The notes beneath the pieces were generated by a model. That model ran no database searches and was not told where the DNA came from. It was given only the letters and a program-made list of their open reading frames with translations. Below, in pieces: positions 49,318 to 58,626 of a stretch of DNA of 64,000 nucleotides; positions within the stretch are counted from its first letter, which is position 1, and the number at the start of each line of letters is the position of its first letter. The position numbers and the translations under genes were made by a program. Source of the DNA: Candidatus Kapaibacterium sp. (GTDB taxonomy: Bacteria; Bacteroidota; Ignavibacteria; Kapaibacteriales; UBA4661); the NCBI GenBank assembly GCA_025455065.1, contig JALONG010000034.1, positions 1 through 64,000 of the forward strand, written 5' to 3'.

Positions 49318-51708
49318 TCAAAACGAACACCGCAAGCCGACAGTAGGCACAAACGGCAGCAAGGTTAATTGCCGCAGACGGCTTGCTCCGTCGAAGTTTT
49401 CTACCCAAGCAGTGAAAGGATTGAGGCGGTTGTAAACGTTGTACAGATTGATGGAAAACTCAAATGGCAAACCGCCAATCCAAGGAAATTTATATGTCGC
49501 GTTCACATCCAAACGATGATAATCCGGCAAGCGAAACGCATTGCGGTCGCCATAGACTTGTGATGAACCGGAAACAACATTACGTGTTAATGCGGGGTCA
49601 AGCGTAATGCCGAATGGAACGCTCAGAACATCAATCAACCCGTTTGCCATCGTAATGGCTTGACCACTTGCGTATGTCCATGTTACGCCAAAATCCCAAC
49701 GGTCATTGAGTTTGTAGGCAATGGCGATTACAATATCATGCCGCCTGTCATAACGGGGAAAGAAGGGCTTACCGCCGTTCAGTTCGGGGAAAAGCCGTGT
49801 TGTCCACGAGAGCGTGTAACCAATCCAGCCTGTAAATTGACCAAGTTGTTTATTGAGAAAAAACTCCACACCATATGCCTCGCCCGTGCCGCTTGTCATC
49901 AGTGCTTCGGCGATTGTTCCCGGCACAAAACGAGCATCCTCGCGGAACTCATACAAATTTTCCATGCTTTTGTAATAGCCCTCCACCGTCAAAAAATACT
50001 CACGGTCAAACAAGTACGTTTCTATACCTGCCACATACTGCGTCGAACGAGCAGGCTTCAAAATTTCGGTGGAAGGAAACCATGTATCGGTGGGAAGCGC
50101 TACACTGTTATCTTGGAGCAGATGCAGGAACTGACTTGCAACCGCATATGCGGCTTTGAAGGTGAGTGTTTCGGTTGCTTTGTACGCCAGCGAAGCGCGT
50201 GGTTCTAAGCGGAGATGACTACCACGCTCAAAATACGAGGCACGAAGCCCGATATTTGCCGCCAAATTTTCGGTAATATCCCATTCATCCTGCACATACC
50301 CCGCAGCTTCCAGCGCTGTAACACGTTGCAAAGGGTCTGCACGCTCATCAATGCCGCCTCTGCCTTGGAGAATACTGCTCCCGCTCACAATGTCGGTGAC
50401 AAAATTATGCCGCGTTGCTTCTGCACCAAATTTGATAACATGATTCGGCACAGGAAACCATTGCAGTTCGCCACGCAGCGCTATATCTTGTATCCGCGAT
50501 GCCGTTTCAAACTGTTTTGCGCCGCCTGTGGCTTCGGAGAAATACGCTGCATAGCGAAAATCATAATTGGTATAAACCAACGAAAGCGAACTGAAGAGCG
50601 TGGAAGAGAAAATATGCGACCAACGGAAGTTCCCCGTTGCATTACCCCAATCCAGTTCAAATGTCGCATCATTAGGGCGATTGACGCGGGGCAGAATATC
50701 GCGCCCGAAATAGCCGCTCAAGAAAAATTGATTATTCTCATCCAAACGCAGGTTCACTTTTGCATTGGCATCGTAAAAATTATAGCGAGGCAGAATGCGC
50801 CCCCCGGGGTCAATAGCCGCCGCCGCAATATCAAAATACATTCGCCGCCCCGATACCATAAACGTCGCATTGCTGCTTATCGGTCCTTCCAAAAGGGCGC
50901 TGGCACTGAGCAAAGATATTCCCGCCGTGCCGCGTATTTTCTCTTTCGAGCCTTCTTTCATGCTCATATCCAACACACTCGACAAACGGCTTCCGTATTC
51001 CGCCGGAAACGCACCCTTGATAAGCCGTACATTGCTCACGGCATCGGCATTAAACGCGCTCAGGAAGCCGCCTAAATGCTGGGGATTATAGACCGTAACG
51101 CCGTCCAACAAGACCAAATTTTGGTCGGGCGAACCGCCGCGCACGTACAAGCCGCTTGAAATCTCGCTGACAGACTTCACGCCCGGCATAAGTTGAAGCA
51201 CACGGAAAATATCGCGCTCACCGCCCAAAGACGGCATTTGTTTGATAAAATCCATGGAAACATCCACTGTGCTGACAGCAGCGCCTTTGTCACGTTCTGC
51301 CTGCACAGAGACACTTTCCAAGCGCACCGTATTCGGCTGAATCGTTACGTCAATCCGCTCCGAAGCATCACCCAGACTGAGCGCACGAGTAAATGTAGCC
51401 AAGCCCACACGTCGCACAACAAGCGTATATGCGCCGGAGCGCAGCGACGGCAGCGAATAAAACCCGTACTTATTCGAGACAGCGCCGCGCATGGGCTTTT
51501 GCGCCGTGCCTTCCTTGTACGAACCTTCGTAAAGCGCGACACTTGCGCCGATAACAAATTCGCCCGATTGCGCTTCACGAATAACACCGGAAACCGTCAG
51601 GGATTGCTCTTGTGCAAAGAGTATATGTGGGCTTGCAGATAAAACGGCAACAAGCCACAGAACTATTACGCCAAGTCGCCGAGATGTGTTGAAAAAGAGA
51701 GGAGACAT
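49318..51708 (-). CDS. TonB-dependent receptor with carboxypeptidase-like regulatory domain (module copy 1)
   Basis: Plug GLYVRGGSPDQNLVLLDGVTVYNPQHLGGFLSAFNADAVSNVRLIKGAFPAEYGSRLSSVLDM; paralogous to 43942-46329. Confidence 0.93.
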   Translation of the reverse strand: MSPLFFNTSRRLGVIVLWLVAVLSASPHILFAQEQSLTVSGVIREAQSGEFVIGASVALYEGSYKEGTAQKPMRGAVSNKYGFYSLPSLRSGAYTLVVRRVGLATFTRALSLGDASERIDVTIQPNTVRLESVSVQAERDKGAAVSTVDVSMDFIKQMPSLGGERDIFRVLQLMPGVKSVSEISSGLYVRGGSPDQNLVLLDGVTVYNPQHLGGFLSAFNADAVSNVRLIKGAFPAEYGSRLSSVLDMSMKEGSKEKIRGTAGISLLSASALLEGPISSNATFMVSGRRMYFDIAAAAIDPGGRILPRYNFYDANAKVNLRLDENNQFFLSGYFGRDILPRVNRPNDATFELDWGNATGNFRWSHIFSSTLFSSLSLVYTNYDFRYAAYFSEATGGAKQFETASRIQDIALRGELQWFPVPNHVIKFGAEATRHNFVTDIVSGSSILQGRGGIDERADPLQRVTALEAAGYVQDEWDITENLAANIGLRASYFERGSHLRLEPRASLAYKATETLTFKAAYAVASQFLHLLQDNSVALPTDTWFPSTEILKPARSTQYVAGIETYLFDREYFLTVEGYYKSMENLYEFREDARFVPGTIAEALMTSGTGEAYGVEFFLNKQLGQFTGWIGYTLSWTTRLFPELNGGKPFFPRYDRRHDIVIAIAYKLNDRWDFGVTWTYASGQAITMANGLIDVLSVPFGITLDPALTRNVVSGSSQVYGDRNAFRLPDYHRLDVNATYKFPWIGGLPFEFSINLYNVYNRLNPFTAWVENFDGASRLRQLTLLPFVPTVGLRCSF

Positions 51709-51748
51709 GATAGCTTGAGTTCAAGTAGCAAAAGAGTGAGGTACAATG

Positions 51749-52408
51749 TTACTTTGTCGTCGATGCAAAAAGGTCTGCCAACGATGCTTTGCTGCCCCAA
51801 GGCATATAGCTGATACCGACGGTTGCGACAAAATGTTCCGTCCCGAAGGCGGCTATCTTGCCTTGCAGGGCGAAGTTGTCGGAAAGGTTGTAGCGGGTTT
51901 GAATGAGACCGCTTAAACGCTGGGGGCTGGGAGATTCAGGTCGGGACATAAATCCGAGTTGGCTTCTGCTAAAATTATTTCCCGCATCGGGAATACCAGT
52001 TCCTGCCACTAGCAAACCATACTCAATAAACGACCACCCAACACCGATTTCAAGGCTTAAAGATTCTGTCATGATAGGCTTGTAATGTGCATATAGGGCA
52101 AAAACGTTATTGCCCCAATAAGAATTTTTTAAGGTAAGTTGCGGGAAAACATAGTCCGGATGCAACTGGTCGCGGACAGGATATTTATCAATCACGGCTT
52201 GCTGCTCTTTATTATCTGCCCAGCGATAATAGCCAGCGCTTACGGAAAAACGTTCTGTGATTGGTATTTGTAGGCTTCCGCCTAATGTCCACGAAGGTAA
52301 GTGCGTCGGGACTGCCGCTGCACCACTTTCGAGGGTGATACTTTGCGCGTTTGTTTTAATGCTGCACATACTCAGCATGAATAAGGCGATTATTCCAAAA
52401 AGTCTCAT
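51749..52408 (-). CDS. Small outer-membrane beta-barrel-like protein (module copy 1)
   Basis: Signal peptide; QSITLESGAAAVPTHLPSWTLGGSLQIPI..., paralogous to 46359-47015. Confidence 0.65.
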   Translation of the reverse strand: MRLFGIIALFMLSMCSIKTNAQSITLESGAAAVPTHLPSWTLGGSLQIPITERFSVSAGYYRWADNKEQQAVIDKYPVRDQLHPDYVFPQLTLKNSYWGNNVFALYAHYKPIMTESLSLEIGVGWSFIEYGLLVAGTGIPDAGNNFSRSQLGFMSRPESPSPQRLSGLIQTRYNLSDNFALQGKIAAFGTEHFVATVGISYMPWGSKASLADLFASTTK

Positions 52409-52455
52409 ACTAAGCCAATACTAAGATTGTTTGCAATATCTGAATTAAAAAAACA

Positions 52456-52485
52456 CCCTGCACGGAGGTTTTATTCCGTGCAGGG
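52456..52485 (-). terminator. Rho-independent terminator after lipoprotein gene (copy 1)
   Basis: CCCTGCACGGA...TCCGTGCAGGG perfect 11-bp stem, followed on the minus strand by TTTTTTT. Confidence 0.8.
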
Positions 52486-52495
52486 CAAAATTTAT

Positions 52496-53725
52496 TTACC
52501 ATTCTAACTGAAAACTGGGCATACCAGTATAATAAGTACGACTTCCGACTGGATCATCGAAATTCACAGTTGCAATGCCTAAGTTGTCATCTTCATCTTT
52601 ACCAGATACCTTGCCCGTTACTGTTACAGAGCCATTATCAACTTTGTATGAACCAGAAACACTAAATTCCCAATTAATACCTGGATCTCTCTCCATCCAT
52701 TTGAAAACAAAGGTTCTGTATAAAGATTGATTCCAAGTAGCTTGTCGTATCCACCAACCATCCCAATAAATTTGCTGACCGTCGCAACGCCACCAATCTA
52801 CACCACACTCCCACGAACCCCATTGAAAGGATTCTGCCCCCGGGTTTTGTGCATTCACGCTGTGAATGGATACCCAAAACTCAGGATTTCCATTAAACCA
52901 ACCTTCGTTAGATTGCCCAGAAAAACTTGTCCAAATAAGCTTGAGATTTGTTGAACTATTTAGTGTTGCTTGACGCTCTTTTGCAGCCTGAGCTAATTTA
53001 GCCTGGTTATAGGCATCAAGAACCTGACCACTCGCATCAGTTCGCTCATTCGCATTGATAACAATAACCGGATTCTTCAAAGCAAATTCTTTGTCCACCG
53101 CGTATTTCTTGCCTTTTGCGTCATAGCCGGAAAGGATGATGTTCTCTTTTTCGGGGTCGCAACCAACGGGAACAAACGCCACAATCGGGGTTGTGGTTTT
53201 GTCCCACTTTTCGGCATTAAACCAGAACAAATGAACATTGGCGTTATACGCTTTGGAAGCACGATTAACAGCAGCACTAACAGCTTCACTGGAAGCAAAA
53301 ACCGATTTATCAGCTTTCTGAGCAACAAGTGCCGACCAATTACGAGCATTGCTCTGTGCTGCACGAGCGTTAATCGAACTGTTATTGTTCAACGCCGACC
53401 ACAAAACTTCCGTATCACCGTCAAAGCGCTCCAACGCTGCTTTGTGTAACGCCTGCTGCATAGCACCGTCGTTCACGGTAACAGCAACCGCTTTTGCCAA
53501 CGCAATCAAGTCATTATTGACTGCTTGTTTATCCGCAGCAAACGTGAGCGTTTCCCAATGTTTCGGCGGAGTAGTATTTTTATCCGCAACTTTGGTAATC
53601 TCTTGCACGTTTGCACTTGCAAGAGGAGATTCAGCAACATTCGCCCCATTACAACCTACCACCAAACCACCAACAATACCAGCCAACACTAAGGCTTTCA
53701 CAGCCTTCAAACGAGAAATAAACAT
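52496..53725 (-). CDS. Secreted lipoprotein of unknown function (module copy 1)
   Basis: MFISRLKAVKALVLAGIVGGLVVGCNGAN lipobox; HLFWFNAEKWDKTTTPIVAFVPV and NPVIVINANERTD shared with copy 2. Confidence 0.6.
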   Translation of the reverse strand: MFISRLKAVKALVLAGIVGGLVVGCNGANVAESPLASANVQEITKVADKNTTPPKHWETLTFAADKQAVNNDLIALAKAVAVTVNDGAMQQALHKAALERFDGDTEVLWSALNNNSSINARAAQSNARNWSALVAQKADKSVFASSEAVSAAVNRASKAYNANVHLFWFNAEKWDKTTTPIVAFVPVGCDPEKENIILSGYDAKGKKYAVDKEFALKNPVIVINANERTDASGQVLDAYNQAKLAQAAKERQATLNSSTNLKLIWTSFSGQSNEGWFNGNPEFWVSIHSVNAQNPGAESFQWGSWECGVDWWRCDGQQIYWDGWWIRQATWNQSLYRTFVFKWMERDPGINWEFSVSGSYKVDNGSVTVTGKVSGKDEDDNLGIATVNFDDPVGSRTYYTGMPSFQLEW

Positions 53726-53760
53726 AAACAACTCCAAAAATAGAGTGTGAAAAAGAATAC

Positions 53761-53858
53761 CACAACTCTTTCCTTCGTGCGTCTCTTTGCGTATATTGCA
53801 AGTGGAAGACTCGAAAAACTTTCCACTTGCCCGCTTGGAGAATGATGTGAGCAGCAAA
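53761..53858 (-). repeat. 98-nt leader repeat upstream of lipoprotein gene (copy 1)
   Basis: Identical by eye to 48324-48421; hairpin at 53798-53830. Confidence 0.85.
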
Positions 53859-53932
53859 CCATGATTGTGTACCATGATTGATAACTTACGGTACAAAAAT
53901 ATGTCATTTCTGAGCAAGAAAGCAAGCCGCTT

Positions 53933-54006
53933 GTCATGAACGCTGCGATTTTTGTCATGAGTGTATAGCGTTTTTGTATGAACGCGGCAATTTTTGTCAT
54001 GAACGC
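53933..54006. promoter_or_regulatory. Array of ~21-bp phased direct repeats (GTCATGAACGC type)
   Basis: GT(C)ATGA motifs starting at 53933, 53954, 53976, 53996. Confidence 0.45.
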
Positions 54007-54135
54007 GAAAAAACATTGCAGGGGAAAAAGAACAACAATCCGCACAAACGATATTTCTCACCCAATACACGGCTTCTTGGTAAAGTATGAAGTAGGAATG
54101 ATGAAGTTTGAAACGAAGAAATCAAGTTTTTAAGA

Positions 54136-54177
54136 GGCTTTCCGACAGCGGCTTTCCGGCAGCGGCTTTCCGACAGC
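54136..54177. repeat. Tandem repeat 3 x 14 bp (GGCTTTCCGACAGC)
   Basis: Three consecutive copies, one substitution in the middle copy. Confidence 0.85.
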
Positions 54178-54206
54178 CATACTGTTCTCCATTATCCGTT
54201 TTTCTG

Positions 54207-55544
54207 TCATCGCTCCTTAGGGAGCATTTCTGCCACAAACTTCGCCCACAACCGCGTCGAAACATCTACTCGGTCGCCATTGCTCAGAGTAGCAAAGTAA
54301 TCACGGGCAGATACAAAATGCTTGCGGTTGATGGCGTGTGAGCGGTGAGTCAGATAAAAGAGTGATGACGGCAAATCTGCAAGGCATTTTTGCAAGGAAC
54401 GCGAAACAGTCAAAGGCTCGCCTTTGGTGTGGTAAATGATAGTATTCCTGCCGTCGGCTTCGAGGCGAATAATCTGCTCCCACGCCAGACTGTGTAAGGT
54501 TTTATCACTTGCCTTAAAAGTCCAATATCCTGCCTGTGCCGCAAGGTTTTTTGCAAGAGTCGGTGCTTGAGCAGAATAATCCTTGCTGCTCTTATTGATG
54601 CTGTCATCAGTTCCAGCCTCAGTATCCGCAGTTGTAGCGGCATCTCCACCATTCTCTGCCTTTATCCTGTGAGCAGCAAAAGCCCGCTCAACTGCCCGTG
54701 CCAGATGCTCAGGTTCAACAGGCTTCACAAGATAATCCAACGTTTCATACTGAAATGCCTGTTGAGCAAAATGAGGATGAGAGGACACAATGATAACTTC
54801 AAAGGTACGATGAGGAAAGACATCCAGAACATCAAAGCCCGTCCCGCCAATAAGGTCAATATCAAGAAACACAATATCCGGCGCTCCCTGCTGAATAGCC
54901 GTAATGGCAGAATCAACAGAAAAGGCTTCTGCGACAATACTGATACGGTCGTGAAAAATATCCGTGATTTTTTGACTCAGAGCGAATCGTTGTGCTTTTT
55001 CGTCATCAACGATAATTACCCGTAAAGAAGCGGGCTTGGGCTTTTCCTCCGACACAGGTGCGGCGGCGGAAGGTATTTCCGGCGGCAGTATCGCTTGTGA
55101 CAATCGTGCTTTGCGTTTCGCCATCACGGTCTGAAGCGCAGCAATGATATCTTCCGGCAAAAAGGGCTTGACGAGGTATTCCGAAGCGCCATACCGCATA
55201 GCTTCTTGTGCATAGTGGAATCGCGCTTGAGCAGACATAACGATACAATCAAAATTCCTGCCCTGTACCTCTGCCAACCCTTTGAAAGACAGCCCACCGC
55301 GTAGTTGAATATCCAACAGCACAATATCAGGCTTCTCCGCGCTAATAATCGTAATAACTTCTTCTACCGATTCACAATGCCCGACAATATGAATCATTGG
55401 AAAGTGTTTGTTGATGACATATTTCAATGATTTGTAAATCATAAAATCATCTTCCACAATCACAAGACGATACTGTTCAAGATGATACTGCTCAAAAGCA
55501 TCATCGGGAATTGTGTGCGGCTCTTCGTGGGCGCTTGAGTTCAT
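54207..55544 (-). CDS. Response regulator with two REC domains and a LytTR DNA-binding domain
   Basis: REC1 YRLVIVEDDF...IVLLDIQL...YLVKPF; REC2 LRVIIVDDEKAQ...IVFLDIDL...YLVKPVEP; LytTR FYLTHRSHAINRKHFVSARDYFATLSNGDRVDVS. Confidence 0.9.
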   Translation of the reverse strand: MNSSAHEEPHTIPDDAFEQYHLEQYRLVIVEDDFMIYKSLKYVINKHFPMIHIVGHCESVEEVITIISAEKPDIVLLDIQLRGGLSFKGLAEVQGRNFDCIVMSAQARFHYAQEAMRYGASEYLVKPFLPEDIIAALQTVMAKRKARLSQAILPPEIPSAAAPVSEEKPKPASLRVIIVDDEKAQRFALSQKITDIFHDRISIVAEAFSVDSAITAIQQGAPDIVFLDIDLIGGTGFDVLDVFPHRTFEVIIVSSHPHFAQQAFQYETLDYLVKPVEPEHLARAVERAFAAHRIKAENGGDAATTADTEAGTDDSINKSSKDYSAQAPTLAKNLAAQAGYWTFKASDKTLHSLAWEQIIRLEADGRNTIIYHTKGEPLTVSRSLQKCLADLPSSLFYLTHRSHAINRKHFVSARDYFATLSNGDRVDVSTRLWAKFVAEMLPKER

Positions 55545-55713
55545 GGTGTTTCCTGTCATTGGAGGTTTCTTGTTTGGCAAGGGTTGATGAGAATTGTACA
55601 GATAAGGACGCATACAAAACCGAAGTCTGATTCTACCACACAGACAGAAATTATGTCGTATAAAAAAAATTCAAGCCACAAAATTCTGCAATAATTTTCT
55701 TCCAAGCAAATCC

Positions 55714-55784
55714 AATGACCGAGACCCCCATTCTAATGACCGGGAACAAAAAGTAATGACCGAGACCCCCTTTCTAATGACCGG
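55714..55784. promoter_or_regulatory. Four phased AATGACC direct repeats upstream of the REC-REC-LytTR gene
   Basis: AATGACC at 55714, 55735, 55755, 55776 (spacing 21/20/21). Confidence 0.5.
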
Positions 55785-56023
55785 GAGCTATTGCAAATAT
55801 CAAAAAAATTTCGTATAGCAATCGGAACTCTACAAATCTTGTGCGGGGTCATGCCTTATTCGGCAGCCCCTCGCTTCGGCGTACAAGCATTCAGCGTGAG
55901 AGCGAGACCCTCGCTCCGAAAATAGGAAGCAAGAGCCTCGCGTGAGAGACAAGACTCGCACACTTGACCAAGGTACGAATTACATTCAATGATTGCACCA
56001 AGCAGATTATGGAGGAGGAGCGG

Positions 56024-58582
56024 TCACCCCCGAAACACCTGCCCCAACGCCTCGCTAATATGCGCCACAGGAACGATTTCCAAGCCTTCGGTGGTTTGTT
56101 TGTTCAGTTCCGCCACATCTGCGTCGTTTTGCTTCGGGATAAGCACGGTCTTGATTCCTGCTTGTTTTGCGGCTAAAAGTTTTTCGTTCAGTCCCCCAAT
56201 CGGCAGGATATTTCCCCGCAACGTCACTTCTCCCGTCATCGCCACATCGCCCCGCGCCGCACGCCCCGAAGCCGCAGAAATCAGCGCCATTGTCATCGTA
56301 ATTCCCGCCGACGGACCGTCTTTCGGGATTGCCCCTTCGGGAACGTGGATATGGATTTCCTTATCCGTGAGCGATTCCGCCGGAACGCCTAGTGATGCGG
56401 TGTTGGCTCGAACAAAGGACAACGCTGCCATTGCCGATTCTTTCATCACATCGCCTAATTTCCCCGTCAGCGTCAGTTTGTCTTTGCCGGGCATAATCGT
56501 TACTTCCACCGGCAAAATATCCCCGCCCATGCTTGTCCACGCCAAGCCCGTCACTACGCCGATTTTGTCCGAAACTTCCTTCTCTTTTTTGCGGTTTATC
56601 GGCACTTTCAAAAACTCCGCCACAAGCGCCCGCGTGATAATGCGCTCTTTCAGGCGAATTGCTTCGCTTGCGAACAGTTGTGGGTGGTCTTGGTCGCTTG
56701 GGGCTTGGGGGCTTGGTTGTTGGTCGCTTGGGACTTCGGTTTCTACTTTTTTGCGGCGTTTGGGTTTTTCAGCCACACTTTTTTCTTTTGACAGCGCTTG
56801 ATTATGTGCTTCGTGGGCAATTTCCACCACAATCGTTTTTGCGACTTTGCGAATGACCGATGCAATCTGGCGCTCCAAATTCCGCACACCGGCTTCTTTG
56901 GTATAGCCGCGAATTATTTCCTGCACGGCTTCGTCGTCAAACCGCACGGCAAAGCCGTTCAGACCATGTTTTTCCAACTGTCTGGGGATAAGATGCTTCC
57001 GCGCAATCTGCTCTTTTTCGTACTCAACATAACTCGACAATTCGATAATTTCCATGCGGTCAAGCAGTGGAGCAGGAATGTCGAATTTCACGTTTGCCGT
57101 TGCGATAAACAGCACTTTCGAGAGGTCGTAATCCATCTCCAAATAGTGGTCGTTAAAGGCATGATGCTGTTCTGGGTCAAGCACCTCTAAAAGCGCAGCC
57201 GACGGGTCGCCGCGAAAATCTGTGACCATTTTATCTACTTCATCCAGCAAAATAACCGGATTCATCGTGCCTGCACGTTTCATGCTTTGGATAATGCGCC
57301 CCGGCATCGAACCGATGTAGGTGCGCCGATGTCCGCGTATTTCCGCTTCATCGCGCACACCGCCAAGCGACATCCGCACAAACTTCCGCCCCAAAGCACG
57401 AGCAATAGAGCGGGCAAGCGAGGTTTTTCCCACGCCGGGCGGTCCCGACAGGCATAAAACCTGCCCTTGCACACCACGCACCAAATTCAGCACGGCGATA
57501 TACTCCAAAATGCGCTCTTTGATTTGCTCCAAGCCGAAATGGTCTTCATCCAAAATCTGCCGCACGTGCAGAATGTCGAGATTATCCGGCGTTGTTGTGT
57601 GCCATGGCAGCGCCGCAACGAGTTCCAAATAATTTCGCAAAACGCCGTATTCGGGTGACATGGGCTGCGTTTTTTTTAGCTTATCGAATTCCTCGTTTGC
57701 ATGTTGTAATGCGGCTTCGGGGAGGTTTGCTGCGTCTAACTGTTCGCGTAATTTCGAGAGTTCGGGGAACGCATCATCATCTTCCAATTCTTCCTGCAAA
57801 GCGCGTATCTGCTCTTGGATGAAAAAGCGCTTTTGCGTTTTTTGAATGGATTCCTGCACTTTCACATCAATATCCTGCTCCAATTTCTGCACTTCAATTT
57901 CTGCTGTGAGCATAGCAATCAATTCAAAATACTGCTCACGCAATGATGTGCGCTCAAGGATTTTCTGCTTTGCTTCCACTTCTGCTTCCACATTTGCCGA
58001 AGCGTAGTAAAGCTGCCGCATTGGGTCTTGGATATTCGCAAAAGCCGTAGCGATTTCGGGCGGCATTGAGCGGCTTGCGCGAACGTACTCTAAAAACAAC
58101 TCTCCCGCATGGCGCACCATTGCTTGTTGTTCAGGATTGCTGTCGTCTGTTACCACGACAACAGGCTCAATTTCCGCCTCCAAACACACTTCCGACGGAA
58201 CAAACCGCACCGCACGAGCCTGAATTACGCCATCTACCAAAATTTTAATGAGATTATTTGGAAGCCGAACTAATTGGACGATTTTCGCAATCGTGCCTGC
58301 ATGAAACACGTCGTCTTTGGTGGGGTCAATCGCATCGGTGCTTTGGGCAGCGAGAAAAATATATTTGTCGCGCTTCAGTGCCTCCGAAACCGCATGGATA
58401 GAGTTTTCCCGCCCAATCAGAACGGGAAAAATCATATGCGGATAGACGACAACATCGCGGAGTGGCAAAACCGAGAGAACCTTTGGAATAGAAGAACCTT
58501 CCGGCAGATTCGGCAGTGGAGCAGTCGAGGCAGACGCTGAAGTAGCGGATGCTTTTAGAGGGGGAGTTTGTTTTTTTTTCAT
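56024..58582 (-). CDS. lon: ATP-dependent endopeptidase Lon
   Basis: LPLRDVVVYPHMIFPVLIGRENS; GPPGVGKTSLARSIARALGRKFVRMSLGGVRDEAEIRGHRRTYIGSMPG; protease motif PKDGPSAGITM. Confidence 0.97.
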   Translation of the reverse strand: MKKKQTPPLKASATSASASTAPLPNLPEGSSIPKVLSVLPLRDVVVYPHMIFPVLIGRENSIHAVSEALKRDKYIFLAAQSTDAIDPTKDDVFHAGTIAKIVQLVRLPNNLIKILVDGVIQARAVRFVPSEVCLEAEIEPVVVVTDDSNPEQQAMVRHAGELFLEYVRASRSMPPEIATAFANIQDPMRQLYYASANVEAEVEAKQKILERTSLREQYFELIAMLTAEIEVQKLEQDIDVKVQESIQKTQKRFFIQEQIRALQEELEDDDAFPELSKLREQLDAANLPEAALQHANEEFDKLKKTQPMSPEYGVLRNYLELVAALPWHTTTPDNLDILHVRQILDEDHFGLEQIKERILEYIAVLNLVRGVQGQVLCLSGPPGVGKTSLARSIARALGRKFVRMSLGGVRDEAEIRGHRRTYIGSMPGRIIQSMKRAGTMNPVILLDEVDKMVTDFRGDPSAALLEVLDPEQHHAFNDHYLEMDYDLSKVLFIATANVKFDIPAPLLDRMEIIELSSYVEYEKEQIARKHLIPRQLEKHGLNGFAVRFDDEAVQEIIRGYTKEAGVRNLERQIASVIRKVAKTIVVEIAHEAHNQALSKEKSVAEKPKRRKKVETEVPSDQQPSPQAPSDQDHPQLFASEAIRLKERIITRALVAEFLKVPINRKKEKEVSDKIGVVTGLAWTSMGGDILPVEVTIMPGKDKLTLTGKLGDVMKESAMAALSFVRANTASLGVPAESLTDKEIHIHVPEGAIPKDGPSAGITMTMALISAASGRAARGDVAMTGEVTLRGNILPIGGLNEKLLAAKQAGIKTVLIPKQNDADVAELNKQTTEGLEIVPVAHISEALGQVFRG

Positions 58583-58626
58583 GGGAGAAAATGATAATAA
58601 AAAGCAGCAATTCAAATGCCTCGGAA

